This document shows positions 10,837 through 20,359 of a DNA stretch of 64,000 bases, in pieces; position 1 is the first letter of the stretch; each line of letters opens with the position of its first letter. The translations under genes and the position numbers were made by a program. Source of the DNA: CAYXSX01 sp964467925 (GTDB taxonomy: Bacteria; Pseudomonadota; Alphaproteobacteria; Micavibrionales; Micavibrionaceae); contig CAYXSX010000003.1 of NCBI GenBank assembly GCA_964467925.1, forward strand, positions 1 to 64,000. Reading direction: 5' to 3'. The notes under the pieces were generated by a model. It did no database searches and had not been told where the DNA came from. It saw only the letters and a list, made by a program, of their open reading frames with translations.

Positions 10837-10966
10837 ATTGCGCATGCGTGGCCTCATACGAAAGGAAATGCTCATATAGCTTGCTATTACGGGCCATTAT
10901 CACTTATCATATTCTTAAAGCATCGCCCCTGATGTTGTTCTTTTATTTCCTAGCCGAATTTTGACC

Positions 10967-12844
10967 ATGGCCGTAAACACAAAAGAGAAGATAAAACCGG
11001 AGTCCGAGTCCGCCTTTAATTTCGAGGCGCTGACCGGAATGGAGGTTGCTGCCGACATGCCGCGCATGGCGGTTTCCGAGGATGGCAGGCTGATCTATGC
11101 CAGCGAAAGTTTTTACAATCTGGCCGGGATCAAGCGCGGCGCCAAGGCTCGCAAGGTCAGCAGTATTTTTTCATTTAAAGGTTCGCAGGCGCTGGCCGAT
11201 ATTGAATCCGGCGCGCATGTCATCACGTTCAAATCTTCCGGCGCGCAATATGTGTTTCACTTTGACTGGCTCGCCAGCGGCGACGGTAAAAACTACCTGA
11301 TCGCCTCTCAGGCCGAGGAAACCGTTCCCCCGCCGGTCGGCGATTCCGTTTACTTCCTTCAGGATCAGGACGACCTTCGCCGTTTTCTGAATATGTCGCA
11401 GGACATCATGATGATCGCCGAAACAACCGGCGAGTTGATCCGCGTGAACGTGACGTTTTGCGAAATTCTGGGTTACGACGCCGATGACCTCATCGATATG
11501 AATTTTGTCGACCTGTTCGAGGAGGCCGACCAGCCTTATATCCGCAGCACGATGCAAAGCTTCGCGCTGAACGATGATCCGGATCAGGTGATCGATTTCG
11601 AAGCGCGCATGAAAACCACCGACGGGCGCAATCTCTGGATGGAATGGCGCCAGCAGGAGCGGGGCGGCATCCTTTATCTTGTAGGCCGCGACGTCACGCA
11701 AACCAAGATGCACGAGGCCACGTTAGTACGGCGCAAGAACCAGCTTTCGGAAGCTGAAGCTATTGGCCGCATGGGGCATTGGCGCTGGGTTCTGGGCGAG
11801 GACACGCTCGATTGGTCGGACGAGATTTACCGCATATTCGGCGTGGAGAAGGAAAATTTCTCCCCTTCCATCGACGATCTTAACCGCGTGGTGCTCAAGC
11901 GCGATGTGGGCCGCGTGGTGCAGGGTTTCCAGCGCGCGATGATCGAGAAAAACGCCTATGACATGGAGTTTCGTATCAAGCGCCCCGACGGCGAGGTGCG
12001 TTTCATTCATTGCGAGGGGCGCTGCGAGCTGGATGCCGAAGGCGATGTTTTCGCCCTTTACGGCATCATGCAGGATATGACCGAGCGCAATCTGTACGAG
12101 GCGGAGCTTCGCACCGCCAAGGATCACGCCGAGCGTGCCTATGCCGCCAAAACCCAGTTCCTTGCGAATATGAGCCATGAGCTGCGCACGCCGCTTAACG
12201 CCATTATCGGCTTTTCCGAGATGATGCAGCGGGAATTGTTAGGGCCCCTCGGCACGCCGCAATATCACGATTACATCAAGGGTATCCGCGAAAGCGGAGA
12301 GCATTTACTCGACCTGATTTCCGATATTCTGGACATGTCCAAGATCGAGGCGGGCAAATACGATCTCGATCTGGAAGAGGTTTCGCTGGAAAAGGTGATC
12401 AAGGTCGCCAGCCATATGATGGAGGGCCGCGCGATGGAATCGGGCGTGAAGCTCAAGGTTCTGGCCGTTCCCGATGAAAGCGTGAAAATCGTCGCCGACC
12501 GCCGCGCGGTGATGCAGATCCTGCTCAATATCATGTCAAACGCCGTGAAATTTACCCGCGAGGGGGGACAGGTGACGCTGGAATGCGAAACGCGTGAGGG
12601 CGGTATTACCCTGAAGATCAGCGATAACGGCATCGGCATTCCGCCCAATAAGCTGCAAACCATTACCATGCCGTTCGAGCAGGCCTCCTCCTCCTATTGC
12701 CGCGATCACGAGGGCACAGGGCTGGGGCTGGCGATTACGAAAGAACTGATCGAAATGCACGGCGGCGCGCTGAAAATCGAGTCAGCCGTGAATGTCGGCA
12801 CGACCGTAACGGTGAAACTGCCGTTTAAACCGGCGAAGAAATAG
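10967..12844 (+). CDS. PAS-domain sensor histidine kinase
   Basis: About 625 residues; ATG at 10967 or TTG at 10961 could start it (neither has a strong ribosome site). No membrane segment, so a soluble cytoplasmic kinase. A short degenerate PAS-like segment (about 25-110) is followed by a PAS domain (about 135-250, ending RDVTQTK) and a PAS fold-3/PAC domain (265-380, ending QDMTERN). The dimerisation domain has the phospho-acceptor His406 in FLANMSHELRTPLNAIIGF; the ATPase domain shows the N box (NIMSNAVKF), G1 (SDNGIGIP), F box and G2 (EGTGLGLAI). Architecture resembles PleC/DivJ-like alphaproteobacterial kinases. No response regulator is adjacent, so the partner is unknown. Confidence 0.9.
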   Translation: MAVNTKEKIKPESESAFNFEALTGMEVAADMPRMAVSEDGRLIYASESFYNLAGIKRGAKARKVSSIFSFKGSQALADIESGAHVITFKSSGAQYVFHFDWLASGDGKNYLIASQAEETVPPPVGDSVYFLQDQDDLRRFLNMSQDIMMIAETTGELIRVNVTFCEILGYDADDLIDMNFVDLFEEADQPYIRSTMQSFALNDDPDQVIDFEARMKTTDGRNLWMEWRQQERGGILYLVGRDVTQTKMHEATLVRRKNQLSEAEAIGRMGHWRWVLGEDTLDWSDEIYRIFGVEKENFSPSIDDLNRVVLKRDVGRVVQGFQRAMIEKNAYDMEFRIKRPDGEVRFIHCEGRCELDAEGDVFALYGIMQDMTERNLYEAELRTAKDHAERAYAAKTQFLANMSHELRTPLNAIIGFSEMMQRELLGPLGTPQYHDYIKGIRESGEHLLDLISDILDMSKIEAGKYDLDLEEVSLEKVIKVASHMMEGRAMESGVKLKVLAVPDESVKIVADRRAVMQILLNIMSNAVKFTREGGQVTLECETREGGITLKISDNGIGIPPNKLQTITMPFEQASSSYCRDHEGTGLGLAITKELIEMHGGALKIESAVNVGTTVTVKLPFKPAKK

Positions 12845-12876
12845 TATCGCTAAATTTTTATTTTTTCATAAAACAA

Positions 12877-12906
12877 TTGCATTGGTTTGAAATGGCATGC
12901 TAATAC
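12877..12906 (+). promoter_or_regulatory. Candidate promoter and palindrome upstream of RHH-like gene
   Basis: TTGCAT (12877-12882) and TAATAC (12901-12906) are spaced by 18 bases, matching a housekeeping promoter. Just downstream a perfect 10-base palindrome CTTAATTAAG (12917-12926) lies between the -10 box and the start codon at 12939, a plausible operator for the DNA-binding-like protein encoded next. Prediction from pattern only. Confidence 0.5.
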
Positions 12907-12938
12907 CTGCTTTTTACTTAATTAAGCAAGGTTAGAAC

Positions 12939-13481
12939 ATGACAAACGCTAAAAATATCGCTTTAACAGGCAGGGACAACCAACTTTTGGCTTCTTTGCG
13001 TTCGGATATAGAAGCGGTATCGGATACAGAAGTTATACGGTATGCATTACGCTATCTGGAATCATTCTATAATGATACGATGGAGGGCAGAACGCTTTTA
13101 ATTCAGCCTCCAAGCGGAGAACCGCAAATATTACAAATGACTTCACTATCCGAGATGTTCTTGCGGTCTAGCGGGCAGACAACCAAACACCATATAAGGT
13201 TACAGGGTGCCGATTTAAACCGGCTGGATAAATTGCATCACGATTTGGGTATCAGCGCGACTGAAGTTGTACGTCGTGCTATTCGATATCTTAGCATTAT
13301 TATCAATGAAACAAAGAAAGGTTCGGCTTTTGCTCTTGCGTTTGGTGATCGTCTCACTCAAATGCGCATGGATGTTCTTACCGGTAAGGCCGCTGTTCCC
13401 AGACATCAAGTGACGTTGGATAATTCTTTCACAATGTATAAGCCTGATTATAGCGATCTGCTTGTTGCTCGGGAGTTATAA
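12939..13481 (+). CDS. Protein with two tandem ribbon-helix-helix-like repeats
   Basis: 180 residues. Residues about 7-48 (IALTGRDNQLLASLRSDI...SDTEVIRYALRYLESF) and about 86-125 (HIRLQGADLNRLDKLHHDL...SATEVVRRAIRYLSII) align with each other: a short basic strand, a helix with LxxL, then (S)xTEVxRxAxRYL, which is how ribbon-helix-helix DNA-binding units look. RHH proteins normally dimerise from single copies of about 45 residues; here one chain would supply both halves. The C-terminal 55 residues are unassigned. It has its own promoter and palindrome and overlaps the end of rsmE tail to tail by six bases. Probably a small DNA-binding regulator; targets unknown. Confidence 0.7.
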   Translation: MTNAKNIALTGRDNQLLASLRSDIEAVSDTEVIRYALRYLESFYNDTMEGRTLLIQPPSGEPQILQMTSLSEMFLRSSGQTTKHHIRLQGADLNRLDKLHHDLGISATEVVRRAIRYLSIIINETKKGSAFALAFGDRLTQMRMDVLTGKAAVPRHQVTLDNSFTMYKPDYSDLLVAREL

Positions 13482-14186
13482 GCATCCTGCCAAACACTTA
13501 ATCGCCGCCGTTTCGGCACGCAGAATGTTTTCGCCGAGTGAGAGTGCGGTTACTTGCGGGGCTTTATTCAGCATTTCAATTTCATCCGGCGTAAATCCTC
13601 CTTCAGGTCCGATCAGGAAGGCGGCGTCTTTGGCGGGGCCGAGGGAACGCAATGACATTCCTTCCGCTCTCTCGATACAGGCATAAAGCGGGGTTTTTTT
13701 ACCGATCACGTTTTCCAGTTTCGTTAACGGGGCAAGGGCGGGGATGGTGAGCCGTTCGCATTGCTCGGCGGCTTCTATGATTTGCGCCTGTAAACGCTCT
13801 TCGTTGATTTTGCGCGTTTCGGTGCGGGCGGTCAGAACGGGATGCAGCGAGGTAACGCCAAGTTCCACCGCTTTTTCGATTAAAAAATCCATGCGGTTTT
13901 TCTTGATGGGGGCAAAATAAAGCGCGCGGGCCGGACCTATTGCGGGTTGTGGCTTAATGCATTTCGCCAACTTTGCCCGTCCGTCTTTTTTGTTCAGCGC
14001 GGTGATTGTAGCCAGAAATTCGCCATCCCGTCCGTTAAAAACGCGCAAAAAATTACCTTCATTTTGCCGCAAAACATTTTTGAGGTAGTGTAGCTGTGAG
14101 GACGAAAATATTATATCCTTATGTTCGGACAGCGTTTGTTCGGTAAACAGGCGCGGCAATTTATGAATATTCTCTGGCAAGGTCAT
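13476..14186 (-). CDS. rsmE: 16S rRNA (uracil1498-N3)-methyltransferase RsmE
   Basis: 236 residues from ATG at 14186 (MTLPENIHKLPRLF...); a longer frame to 14222 would run into the divergent ubiA. The N-terminal PUA-like domain (RLFTEQTLSEHKDIIFSSSQLHYLKNVLR, then a VFNGRDGEF strand) precedes the SPOUT domain with FLIGPEGGFTPDEIE and the closing LSLGENILRAETAAI, both diagnostic of RsmE. It methylates N3 of U1498 of 16S rRNA in the assembled small subunit. The start codons of rsmE and ubiA are only 7 bases apart on opposite strands, so their promoters must lie inside each other's coding region. Confidence 0.93.
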   Translation of the reverse strand: MTLPENIHKLPRLFTEQTLSEHKDIIFSSSQLHYLKNVLRQNEGNFLRVFNGRDGEFLATITALNKKDGRAKLAKCIKPQPAIGPARALYFAPIKKNRMDFLIEKAVELGVTSLHPVLTARTETRKINEERLQAQIIEAAEQCERLTIPALAPLTKLENVIGKKTPLYACIERAEGMSLRSLGPAKDAAFLIGPEGGFTPDEIEMLNKAPQVTALSLGENILRAETAAIKCLAGCL

Positions 14187-14193
14187 AACAGCA

Positions 14194-15099
14194 GTGAACA
14201 CGAAAACCCATACGGACATCAAGCGATTTGATTGGATTGAAAGCCTGCCCGAAGCGGTCAGGCCGTTTCTTTATCTCGCCCGTCTGGACCGACCGATCGG
14301 CATCTGGCTTTTGCTTCTTCCCGGTCTGTGGACCATCGTTCTGGCTGCGGGCGGCCTGATTTCGCTCAACATGCATGACTGGGTGCTGGTTGCGCAATTC
14401 TGCCTTGGCGCGGTGATCATGCGTGCTGCGGGCTGCGTGATTAACGATTTATGGGACCGCAAGCTGGATAAAAAGGTCATGCGCACCAGCCAGCGTCCGC
14501 TGGCGACCGGGGAAGTTACCGTGCCTGCTGCGCTCGCTTTCTTGCTCCTGCTGCTGCTCGGCGGGTTGGATATTTTATCGCGTATGAATATCACCACCAT
14601 TTTGCTGGGTATCATGGTTATGCCGCTGGTGGCGGTTTACCCGCTGATGAAACGCGTGACATGGTGGCCGCAGGCGTTTCTGGGCATTACCTTTAATTTC
14701 GGCGCATTAATGGGCTGGGCGGCGGTTAGCGGCATTCTGGCCTTCCCCGCACTGCTGATCTATGCGGGTGCGATTTTATGGACGCTGGGCTACGATACTA
14801 TCTACGCCCATCAGGATATGGAAGACGATGCCCTTGTCGGCATTCGTTCTACAGCGTTGAAACTGGGTGCGCGGAGTAAAGACTGGGTGCGCGGCTTTTA
14901 CATCGGTGCGCTTACCCTGATCGCTATCGGCGCGGCCTATGCCGGATCGCCCGTAACCGTGGCGCTTGTCCTGCTCGCCGGGATTCACCTTGTCGTCCAG
15001 CTCGCCAAATGGGACCCGCAGGATAGTGAAAGCTCCCTCGAAGTGTTCAAATCGAACCGCAATTTCGGGCTTTTGATTTTATTCGCGATGTTCTTTTAG
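14194..15099 (+). CDS. ubiA: 4-hydroxybenzoate polyprenyltransferase (ubiquinone synthesis)
   Basis: 301 residues, GTG start at 14194. An integral membrane protein with about eight or nine hydrophobic segments and the two Asp-rich motifs of the UbiA superfamily: NDLWDRKLD in GCVINDLWDRKLDKKV (near residue 89) and YDTIYAHQDMEDD (near 200). RTSQRPLATGEV just after the first motif is typical of the 4-hydroxybenzoate enzymes. It attaches the polyprenyl tail to 4-hydroxybenzoate, the first membrane step of ubiquinone biosynthesis. No other ubi gene is adjacent; the rsmE neighbour is unrelated in function. Confidence 0.93.
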   Translation: MNTKTHTDIKRFDWIESLPEAVRPFLYLARLDRPIGIWLLLLPGLWTIVLAAGGLISLNMHDWVLVAQFCLGAVIMRAAGCVINDLWDRKLDKKVMRTSQRPLATGEVTVPAALAFLLLLLLGGLDILSRMNITTILLGIMVMPLVAVYPLMKRVTWWPQAFLGITFNFGALMGWAAVSGILAFPALLIYAGAILWTLGYDTIYAHQDMEDDALVGIRSTALKLGARSKDWVRGFYIGALTLIAIGAAYAGSPVTVALVLLAGIHLVVQLAKWDPQDSESSLEVFKSNRNFGLLILFAMFF

Positions 15100-15108
15100 G
15101 TTGTCATA

Positions 15109-15157
15109 TTGACTCTTTGTTTTTTTGCGGTCTTAATTGAAGAAATCAACAATTAAG
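15109..15157 (+). promoter_or_regulatory. Candidate promoter with dyad ahead of usg
   Basis: TTGACT (15109-15114) is followed 18-19 bases later by TTAATT/TAATTG. An inverted repeat CTTAATTG (15132-15139) / CAATTAAG (15150-15157) overlaps the -10 region, so it could be an operator or the stem of the leader. GGGAG then precedes the ATG at 15180. Confidence 0.4.
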
Positions 15158-15179
15158 AAACTACAGGGAGTATCTGAGT

Positions 15180-15524
15180 ATGATTTTTTTGCCAAAAGGG
15201 AAAGATTGGTGGATGGCCGATCTTTCTATGCCTAGGGTTGATTTTTCTAAAGTTGCAGCTATTGCTCCGCCGCCCCAACATCCGCTGCTTGCATATAAAA
15301 TGACGATTGCCGAAATTACTTATCGTCTTCCGGATTTTCCGAGTTTGGTTCAAACCTATTTGTGGCAAGAGTTTGATAAGGCACCTTTGTTCCCCGCACT
15401 TACAGCATTTCTGGACTTTTGGCAGCAAAACCTTGAGGGTAGGCTCCATCGAGTTGAAGTTACCACTAAGGATTTGGTAAACGGCCCACAGATAGGTGCG
15501 GGTAACATACTTACCATGCAATAA
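15180..15524 (+). CDS. Usg-like family protein
   Basis: 114 residues. The central core (TIAEITYRLPDFPSLVQTYLWQEFDKAPLFPALTAFLDFW followed by LEGRLHRVEV) matches the Usg family, a small alphaproteobacterial family first noted beside trp genes; its biochemical role is not established. This copy has an N-terminal extension of about 35 residues (MIFLPKGKDWWMADLS...) compared with typical 85-90 residue members. It has a CAGGGAG ribosome site and lies convergent to the glutamate dehydrogenase gene, not next to tryptophan genes. Confidence 0.8.
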   Translation: MIFLPKGKDWWMADLSMPRVDFSKVAAIAPPPQHPLLAYKMTIAEITYRLPDFPSLVQTYLWQEFDKAPLFPALTAFLDFWQQNLEGRLHRVEVTTKDLVNGPQIGAGNILTMQ

Positions 15525-15535
15525 TTTGTGCTTTC

Positions 15536-18500
15536 CTAACCCTCGGCCAATTGCCGCAACCGCTGCTCGGCGATGACAAGCATGGGCAGATCGACGGTGC
15601 CCGTCCGGCGTAGGGAGGCAAAGAGCGGGTTGAGTTGTTTGACCTTTTGCTCCTGCCGTGCAAGCCAGTGCTGGGCGAGGCTGGAATATTCACCTTTCGG
15701 CGCTGTGCCGCTGGAATCTTTTAACACCCGCACCGTCAGAATCGCCTGACAGCTATAAAGCTGATCGACCAGTCCGGCGGTCGCCTGAGCATGCCAGTGA
15801 TCTTCGGAGTTCAGGTAACGCGCTTGCTGGCGCAGCCAGTCCATGTGGAAATATTCGCCTAGCTCGAAATAGCTTCCCGCCGTATGCGGCAGATTGGATT
15901 TGTTCTCAAGGCTGATGCGGATGATATCACAGGCCGAGGAGAGCACGGGCATGAGCGCGATGTCGCGCGCCAGTGTTTTGGGTAGGCCGTCGCGTTGCCA
16001 CGCTTCCTGATGCTGGCGCACGGAGGTCATAAGCTCGTCGGTCAGAAGAGTGTCGAAATTCTGGCGCAGTTCCGCGATGCCGTTGCCGTAGCTGATTACA
16101 TCTTTGTTCAGGTCGAGCGGGCGGCCCAGACGGGTCAGGAACCATGTGATGGCATGTTCGGCCAGACGGGCGATTTCGCGCATGGCGCGAAGCTGCACAT
16201 CCGCCGGGATCTGGTTGTCCAACGCCTCGATAGCGTCCCAGAGTTTGCGCAGACCGAATGCGTCGCGCACCAGAAGATAGGCGCGGGAAACTTCGGCGAT
16301 AGAGGCGCCTGTCTTGCCCATCAGGGATTTGAGCAAGGTCGGACCCATGCGGTTGATCAGCGAGTTTGCCATTGTTGTACAAATAATTTCGCGTTTCAGG
16401 CGGTGGTTATTGATTTCCCTCGCGTATTTTTTGCGTAAAGGCGCGGGGAAATAACACAGCAGCCATTCATCGAGGTCCAGCGTATCGGGGATGTCGCATT
16501 TCAAAAGCTGGTGCGCCAGTGCGATCTTGGCATGGGAAACCAGAACGCAAAGCTCAGGACGGGTCAAGCCCTTGCCCGTACGAAGGCGCAGCTCCACCGT
16601 TTCGGAATCGGGCAGTCCTTCAAGAACGCGGTTAAGTCCTTGTTCTCGCTCCAGATCGGAAATGAAATCGTCGTGAATCTGAAGGTTTTCCGCCGCCTGC
16701 ACTTCCGCCAGAGAAATGGCCTGTGCCTGCTGGTAATTATTACGTAGCACTTGCGCGGCGATGTCGTCCGTCATATCGATGAGCAGCTTGTTACGCGATT
16801 TCAGATTTATGTTATGCGCCTTGCCTTGCATGACGTCGCTCATCAGAATCTTGATATTGACCTCAAGGTCGGAGGAGTTCACTCCGCCGGAATTGTCAAC
16901 GAAATCGGTGTTTATGCGCCCGCCATGTTCGGCGAATTCTATGCGGCCTAGCTGCGTAACGCCCAGATTGGCGCCCTCGCCGATAACTTTGGCGCGTACG
17001 TCGCGCCCATTAAGACGAATAGCGTCATTGGCCTTGTCACCTGCATCCGCGTCGCTTTCGCGGCTGGATTTGATATAGGTGCCGATACCGCCGAACCACA
17101 GCAAATCGGTGCGCGCGCGCAAGATAGCGTGCATCAGCTCTTGCGGGCTTACTTCGTTATTCTCAATGTCGAAACGTTGCATGATCTCGGGCGTCAGCTT
17201 TAAAACCTTGTCCGCGCGCGAATAAATGCGACCGCCCTTGGAGAGCAGCTTTTCGTTGTACTGGTCCCATCCTTTTACTTCATCGAACAGGCGTTTGCGT
17301 TCCTTAAACGAGGAGGCCGGATCGGGATTGGGATCGCAGAAAATATGCAGGTGGTTGAACGCGCCGATCAGGCAGATATGTTCGGAAAGCAGCATACCGT
17401 TGCCGAATACGTCCCCTCCCATATCGCCAACGCCGGTAACGTCGAACGCCTTTTCCTGAATGTTGTGATTAAGCTGGCGGAAATGCGCCTTGACCGATTC
17501 CCATGCTCCGCGCGCGGTAATGCCCATTTTCTTGTGGTCGTATCCGGCGCTTCCGCCGGATGCAAAAGCGTCATCCATCCAGAAACCGTATTCCTGTGAC
17601 AGGCTGTTGGCGATGTCGGAGAATGTGGCCGTGCCTTTGTCGGCGGCAACCACCAGATACGGGTCGTCGCCGTCGCGGCGTACGACGCTGTTTGGCGGCA
17701 CGACCTTGTTGCCCTTCATGTTGTCGGTAATATCCAGAAGCCCGCAGATAAACGTTTTGTAACATTCGATGCCCGCCTCGCGGAATTCCTCGCGGCTGAA
17801 TGTGGGGGTTTTGACGACGAACCCGCCCTTCGCGCCCATGGGCACGATCACGGCGTTTTTCACCATCTGGGCCTTCATCAGGCCAAGGACTTCGGTGCGG
17901 AAATCTTCGTGGCGGTCGGACCAGCGGATGCCGCCGCGCGCAATTTTATCACCGCGTAAATGAATACCTTCTACGTTAGGCGCATAGACGAAAATTTCGC
18001 GGAAGGGTTTGGGTGAGGGCAATTCCTTGATCTTGCCGCTATCAAGCTTTAGGGAAAGATAGGGCTTGGCCGCGCCGTCCGCCTGACGCTGGAAATAATT
18101 CGTGCGCAATGTTGCTTCCACCAGTGCTGTAATTAATGTCAGGATGCGGTCTTGATCAAGCGATTCCACCTTCTCCAACGCCTTGCGGATATTGGCGCGA
18201 ATTTCCTGCGCCATTGCCGCTGACTTTTTGCCGTTGGCCGGATTGTGCAATGCTTTGAACAGATCGACGATCATACGTCCGATTTTCGGGTTCTCGGTCA
18301 GGGTGTTTTCGATATATGGGCGGCTGAACGGAATGCGGATTTGTTTCATATACCGCACATAGGCGCGCATGATGGTGATTTCGTGCCAGTTGGTATTTGC
18401 CGCCAGAACAAGGCGGTTCAAGCTGTCGTTTTCCAGTTCCTTGTACCATGTTTTAACAAAGGCCTTCTCAAAATTGACCTTGACGTTTTTAAGGTCGACT

Positions 18501-20359
18501 GGAGAAATCGAAGCCGGTGTTTCCAGCAGGAAGTCGTGAATCCAGATTGATTGTTTCTCACCTTTGGGCTTTATCTCATAGGGTAATTCGGCAATCGCCC
18601 ACAGCCCCATGTTCTCAAGGATCGGCATGATATCGGAAAGCGTTACCGGTGCGCCGCTATTGTATATTTTCAGGCGCAGCTGATTTTCCTTCACGCTGTC
18701 GGGGCGGTAAAGATCGAGCGCGATTTGCCCTGTTTCCAAAGCCTGTTCCATCTTGTCGATATCGAAGACGGATTGCTTGGCGCGGTAACGCTGCATGTAT
18801 TCCACGGGGAATGCGTGGCCGTATTTCAGGGTAAGACGCGTAATCTCCGCCTCGTCCTCGTGGCTGTCATCCAGCGCGAGAGACAGGCGCTCCGGCCAAG
18901 CTTGTCCGGCTTGGCGCAGAAGCTTTTCCAGTTTTTCCGAGTCAAATTTCGGCGGTGATTTCTGATCGACATTGATCGTAAACATGATGCGCGCGAAAAC
19001 CGCATCGTCCATGGAAACGGTCAAATTGGAAATGGTGCCGTTCAATTCCCGCTCCAGAATCTTTCCCATCTGGATACGCAGCGAGGTTTCAAAACGGTCG
19101 CGCGGAATGTAAATCAGACAAGAAACGTAACGCCCGAACGGATCGCAACGTGTAAACAAGGCAATACGCTGACGCTCCTGAAGGCGGATAATATTAAGAA
19201 CCGTTTTATAAAGGTCCTCGGTGGAAATCTGGAACAGCTCATCGCGTGGATATTTTTCCAGTACGTGGCGCATTGCCTTGCGGTCGTGCGAGCCCTGAAT
19301 GAAGCCGGACATATGAATGACGTCATCAACCTTTTCGCGCAAATACGGTACATCGCTGACGCTGCGGGAATAGGTGACGGAGGTAAACAGGCCGAGGAAA
19401 AGCTTCTCGCCGACTACATCGCCCTTATCGTTGTAAACCTTGACCGCGATGGCATCCATCGGCACGCGGCGGTGAACCGTGGAAACGCGGTTTGTCTTGG
19501 AAACCGAAACGGGCGGCAGACGCTTGCGCAGTTCCTGCAGGTTATGCGGCAGGCCTTCCTCGTGTTCGTTGATATAAGCGGGGCGCACATCGTCATGCAG
19601 CAGACCGAGGCTGGAGTTTTTAACAACCCGGCTTTTCAGCTCGCCGTTTTTGCTCTCGTAAAACTGGTACTCGCGGTAACCCAAAAGGGTGAAATTGTTG
19701 TCATGCAGGTATTCAAGGAAGGAGCAGTGTTTTTCAACTTCTTTCAAGGATCGGTGTGTCTGTGCGCGGGCAAGCTGTTTGCGGGCGTTTTCCAGCTCCT
19801 CAAGCATGGCCTTCCAGTCTTTGTTGGCGATTGCCACGTCCTTAAGGCTGATGCGAAGGCCGGCTTCAAGCTCTTCCAGAGCTTCCTGCGCCAGTATTTC
19901 CTTTATATGAATATGAAGATGCGCCTCGCGCTGCAGGCCTGGTCCGCTGGCGGTGCTGGTTTTCTTGATCTTGCCGTTTTCGTCATAGGAATTGTAAACG
20001 GTGGGGTGCGCCAGAAAATCGATCAGCAAATTGTGTTTGTTGATCTCGGCAGCTACAGAATCGATCAAGAACGCGTGGTCGTCGCTAACAATGTCGATAA
20101 CGGTCTTGCGGTGTTTGATGCTTTTGCTGGCGGGGCAGTAAATGGTGATGCTGTCCTGGCCGGATTTACGGCTTTGCGCAAGACCCCAGTGGCTTTTGCT
20201 CATCTCCGCAAGATCGCTGGGGGTCAAAAGGGCAAGGTCCTCGGGCGCGATATCCTCGCACATGGCTTTGAGCAGTTCTTTCTGTCCGGCGGGTATTTTA
20301 CCCGGCATGATTTTAAGGGCGGCGCTTACGGCGGTTTTGGCGGATTTTGACTTTGTCAT
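15536..20359 (-). CDS. NAD-specific glutamate dehydrogenase, large (180-kDa) type
   Basis: 1607 residues from ATG at 20359; the open frame extends to 20485, but a TTGTTT-N18-TATTAC promoter-like sequence lies inside that extension (20400-20429), so the shorter start is preferred. A long N-terminal regulatory region with ACT-like segments is followed by the dehydrogenase core (about 800-1250): DKIARGGIRWSDRHEDFRTE, the catalytic-lysine region VPMGAKGGFV, GVGDMGGDVFGNGML with the nucleotide-binding glycines, and a helical C-terminal domain. The enzyme oxidises glutamate to 2-oxoglutarate and ammonium with NAD, a catabolic role. This size class is common in proteobacteria including Caulobacter. 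Monocistronic. Confidence 0.93.
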   Translation of the reverse strand: MTKSKSAKTAVSAALKIMPGKIPAGQKELLKAMCEDIAPEDLALLTPSDLAEMSKSHWGLAQSRKSGQDSITIYCPASKSIKHRKTVIDIVSDDHAFLIDSVAAEINKHNLLIDFLAHPTVYNSYDENGKIKKTSTASGPGLQREAHLHIHIKEILAQEALEELEAGLRISLKDVAIANKDWKAMLEELENARKQLARAQTHRSLKEVEKHCSFLEYLHDNNFTLLGYREYQFYESKNGELKSRVVKNSSLGLLHDDVRPAYINEHEEGLPHNLQELRKRLPPVSVSKTNRVSTVHRRVPMDAIAVKVYNDKGDVVGEKLFLGLFTSVTYSRSVSDVPYLREKVDDVIHMSGFIQGSHDRKAMRHVLEKYPRDELFQISTEDLYKTVLNIIRLQERQRIALFTRCDPFGRYVSCLIYIPRDRFETSLRIQMGKILERELNGTISNLTVSMDDAVFARIMFTINVDQKSPPKFDSEKLEKLLRQAGQAWPERLSLALDDSHEDEAEITRLTLKYGHAFPVEYMQRYRAKQSVFDIDKMEQALETGQIALDLYRPDSVKENQLRLKIYNSGAPVTLSDIMPILENMGLWAIAELPYEIKPKGEKQSIWIHDFLLETPASISPVDLKNVKVNFEKAFVKTWYKELENDSLNRLVLAANTNWHEITIMRAYVRYMKQIRIPFSRPYIENTLTENPKIGRMIVDLFKALHNPANGKKSAAMAQEIRANIRKALEKVESLDQDRILTLITALVEATLRTNYFQRQADGAAKPYLSLKLDSGKIKELPSPKPFREIFVYAPNVEGIHLRGDKIARGGIRWSDRHEDFRTEVLGLMKAQMVKNAVIVPMGAKGGFVVKTPTFSREEFREAGIECYKTFICGLLDITDNMKGNKVVPPNSVVRRDGDDPYLVVAADKGTATFSDIANSLSQEYGFWMDDAFASGGSAGYDHKKMGITARGAWESVKAHFRQLNHNIQEKAFDVTGVGDMGGDVFGNGMLLSEHICLIGAFNHLHIFCDPNPDPASSFKERKRLFDEVKGWDQYNEKLLSKGGRIYSRADKVLKLTPEIMQRFDIENNEVSPQELMHAILRARTDLLWFGGIGTYIKSSRESDADAGDKANDAIRLNGRDVRAKVIGEGANLGVTQLGRIEFAEHGGRINTDFVDNSGGVNSSDLEVNIKILMSDVMQGKAHNINLKSRNKLLIDMTDDIAAQVLRNNYQQAQAISLAEVQAAENLQIHDDFISDLEREQGLNRVLEGLPDSETVELRLRTGKGLTRPELCVLVSHAKIALAHQLLKCDIPDTLDLDEWLLCYFPAPLRKKYAREINNHRLKREIICTTMANSLINRMGPTLLKSLMGKTGASIAEVSRAYLLVRDAFGLRKLWDAIEALDNQIPADVQLRAMREIARLAEHAITWFLTRLGRPLDLNKDVISYGNGIAELRQNFDTLLTDELMTSVRQHQEAWQRDGLPKTLARDIALMPVLSSACDIIRISLENKSNLPHTAGSYFELGEYFHMDWLRQQARYLNSEDHWHAQATAGLVDQLYSCQAILTVRVLKDSSGTAPKGEYSSLAQHWLARQEQKVKQLNPLFASLRRTGTVDLPMLVIAEQRLRQLAEG

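Noticed and set aside
19265..20350. 361-codon plus-strand frame opposite glutamate dehydrogenase
   Set aside because: Antisense shadow of a long, well supported gene; composition and lack of a ribosome site do not support coding.
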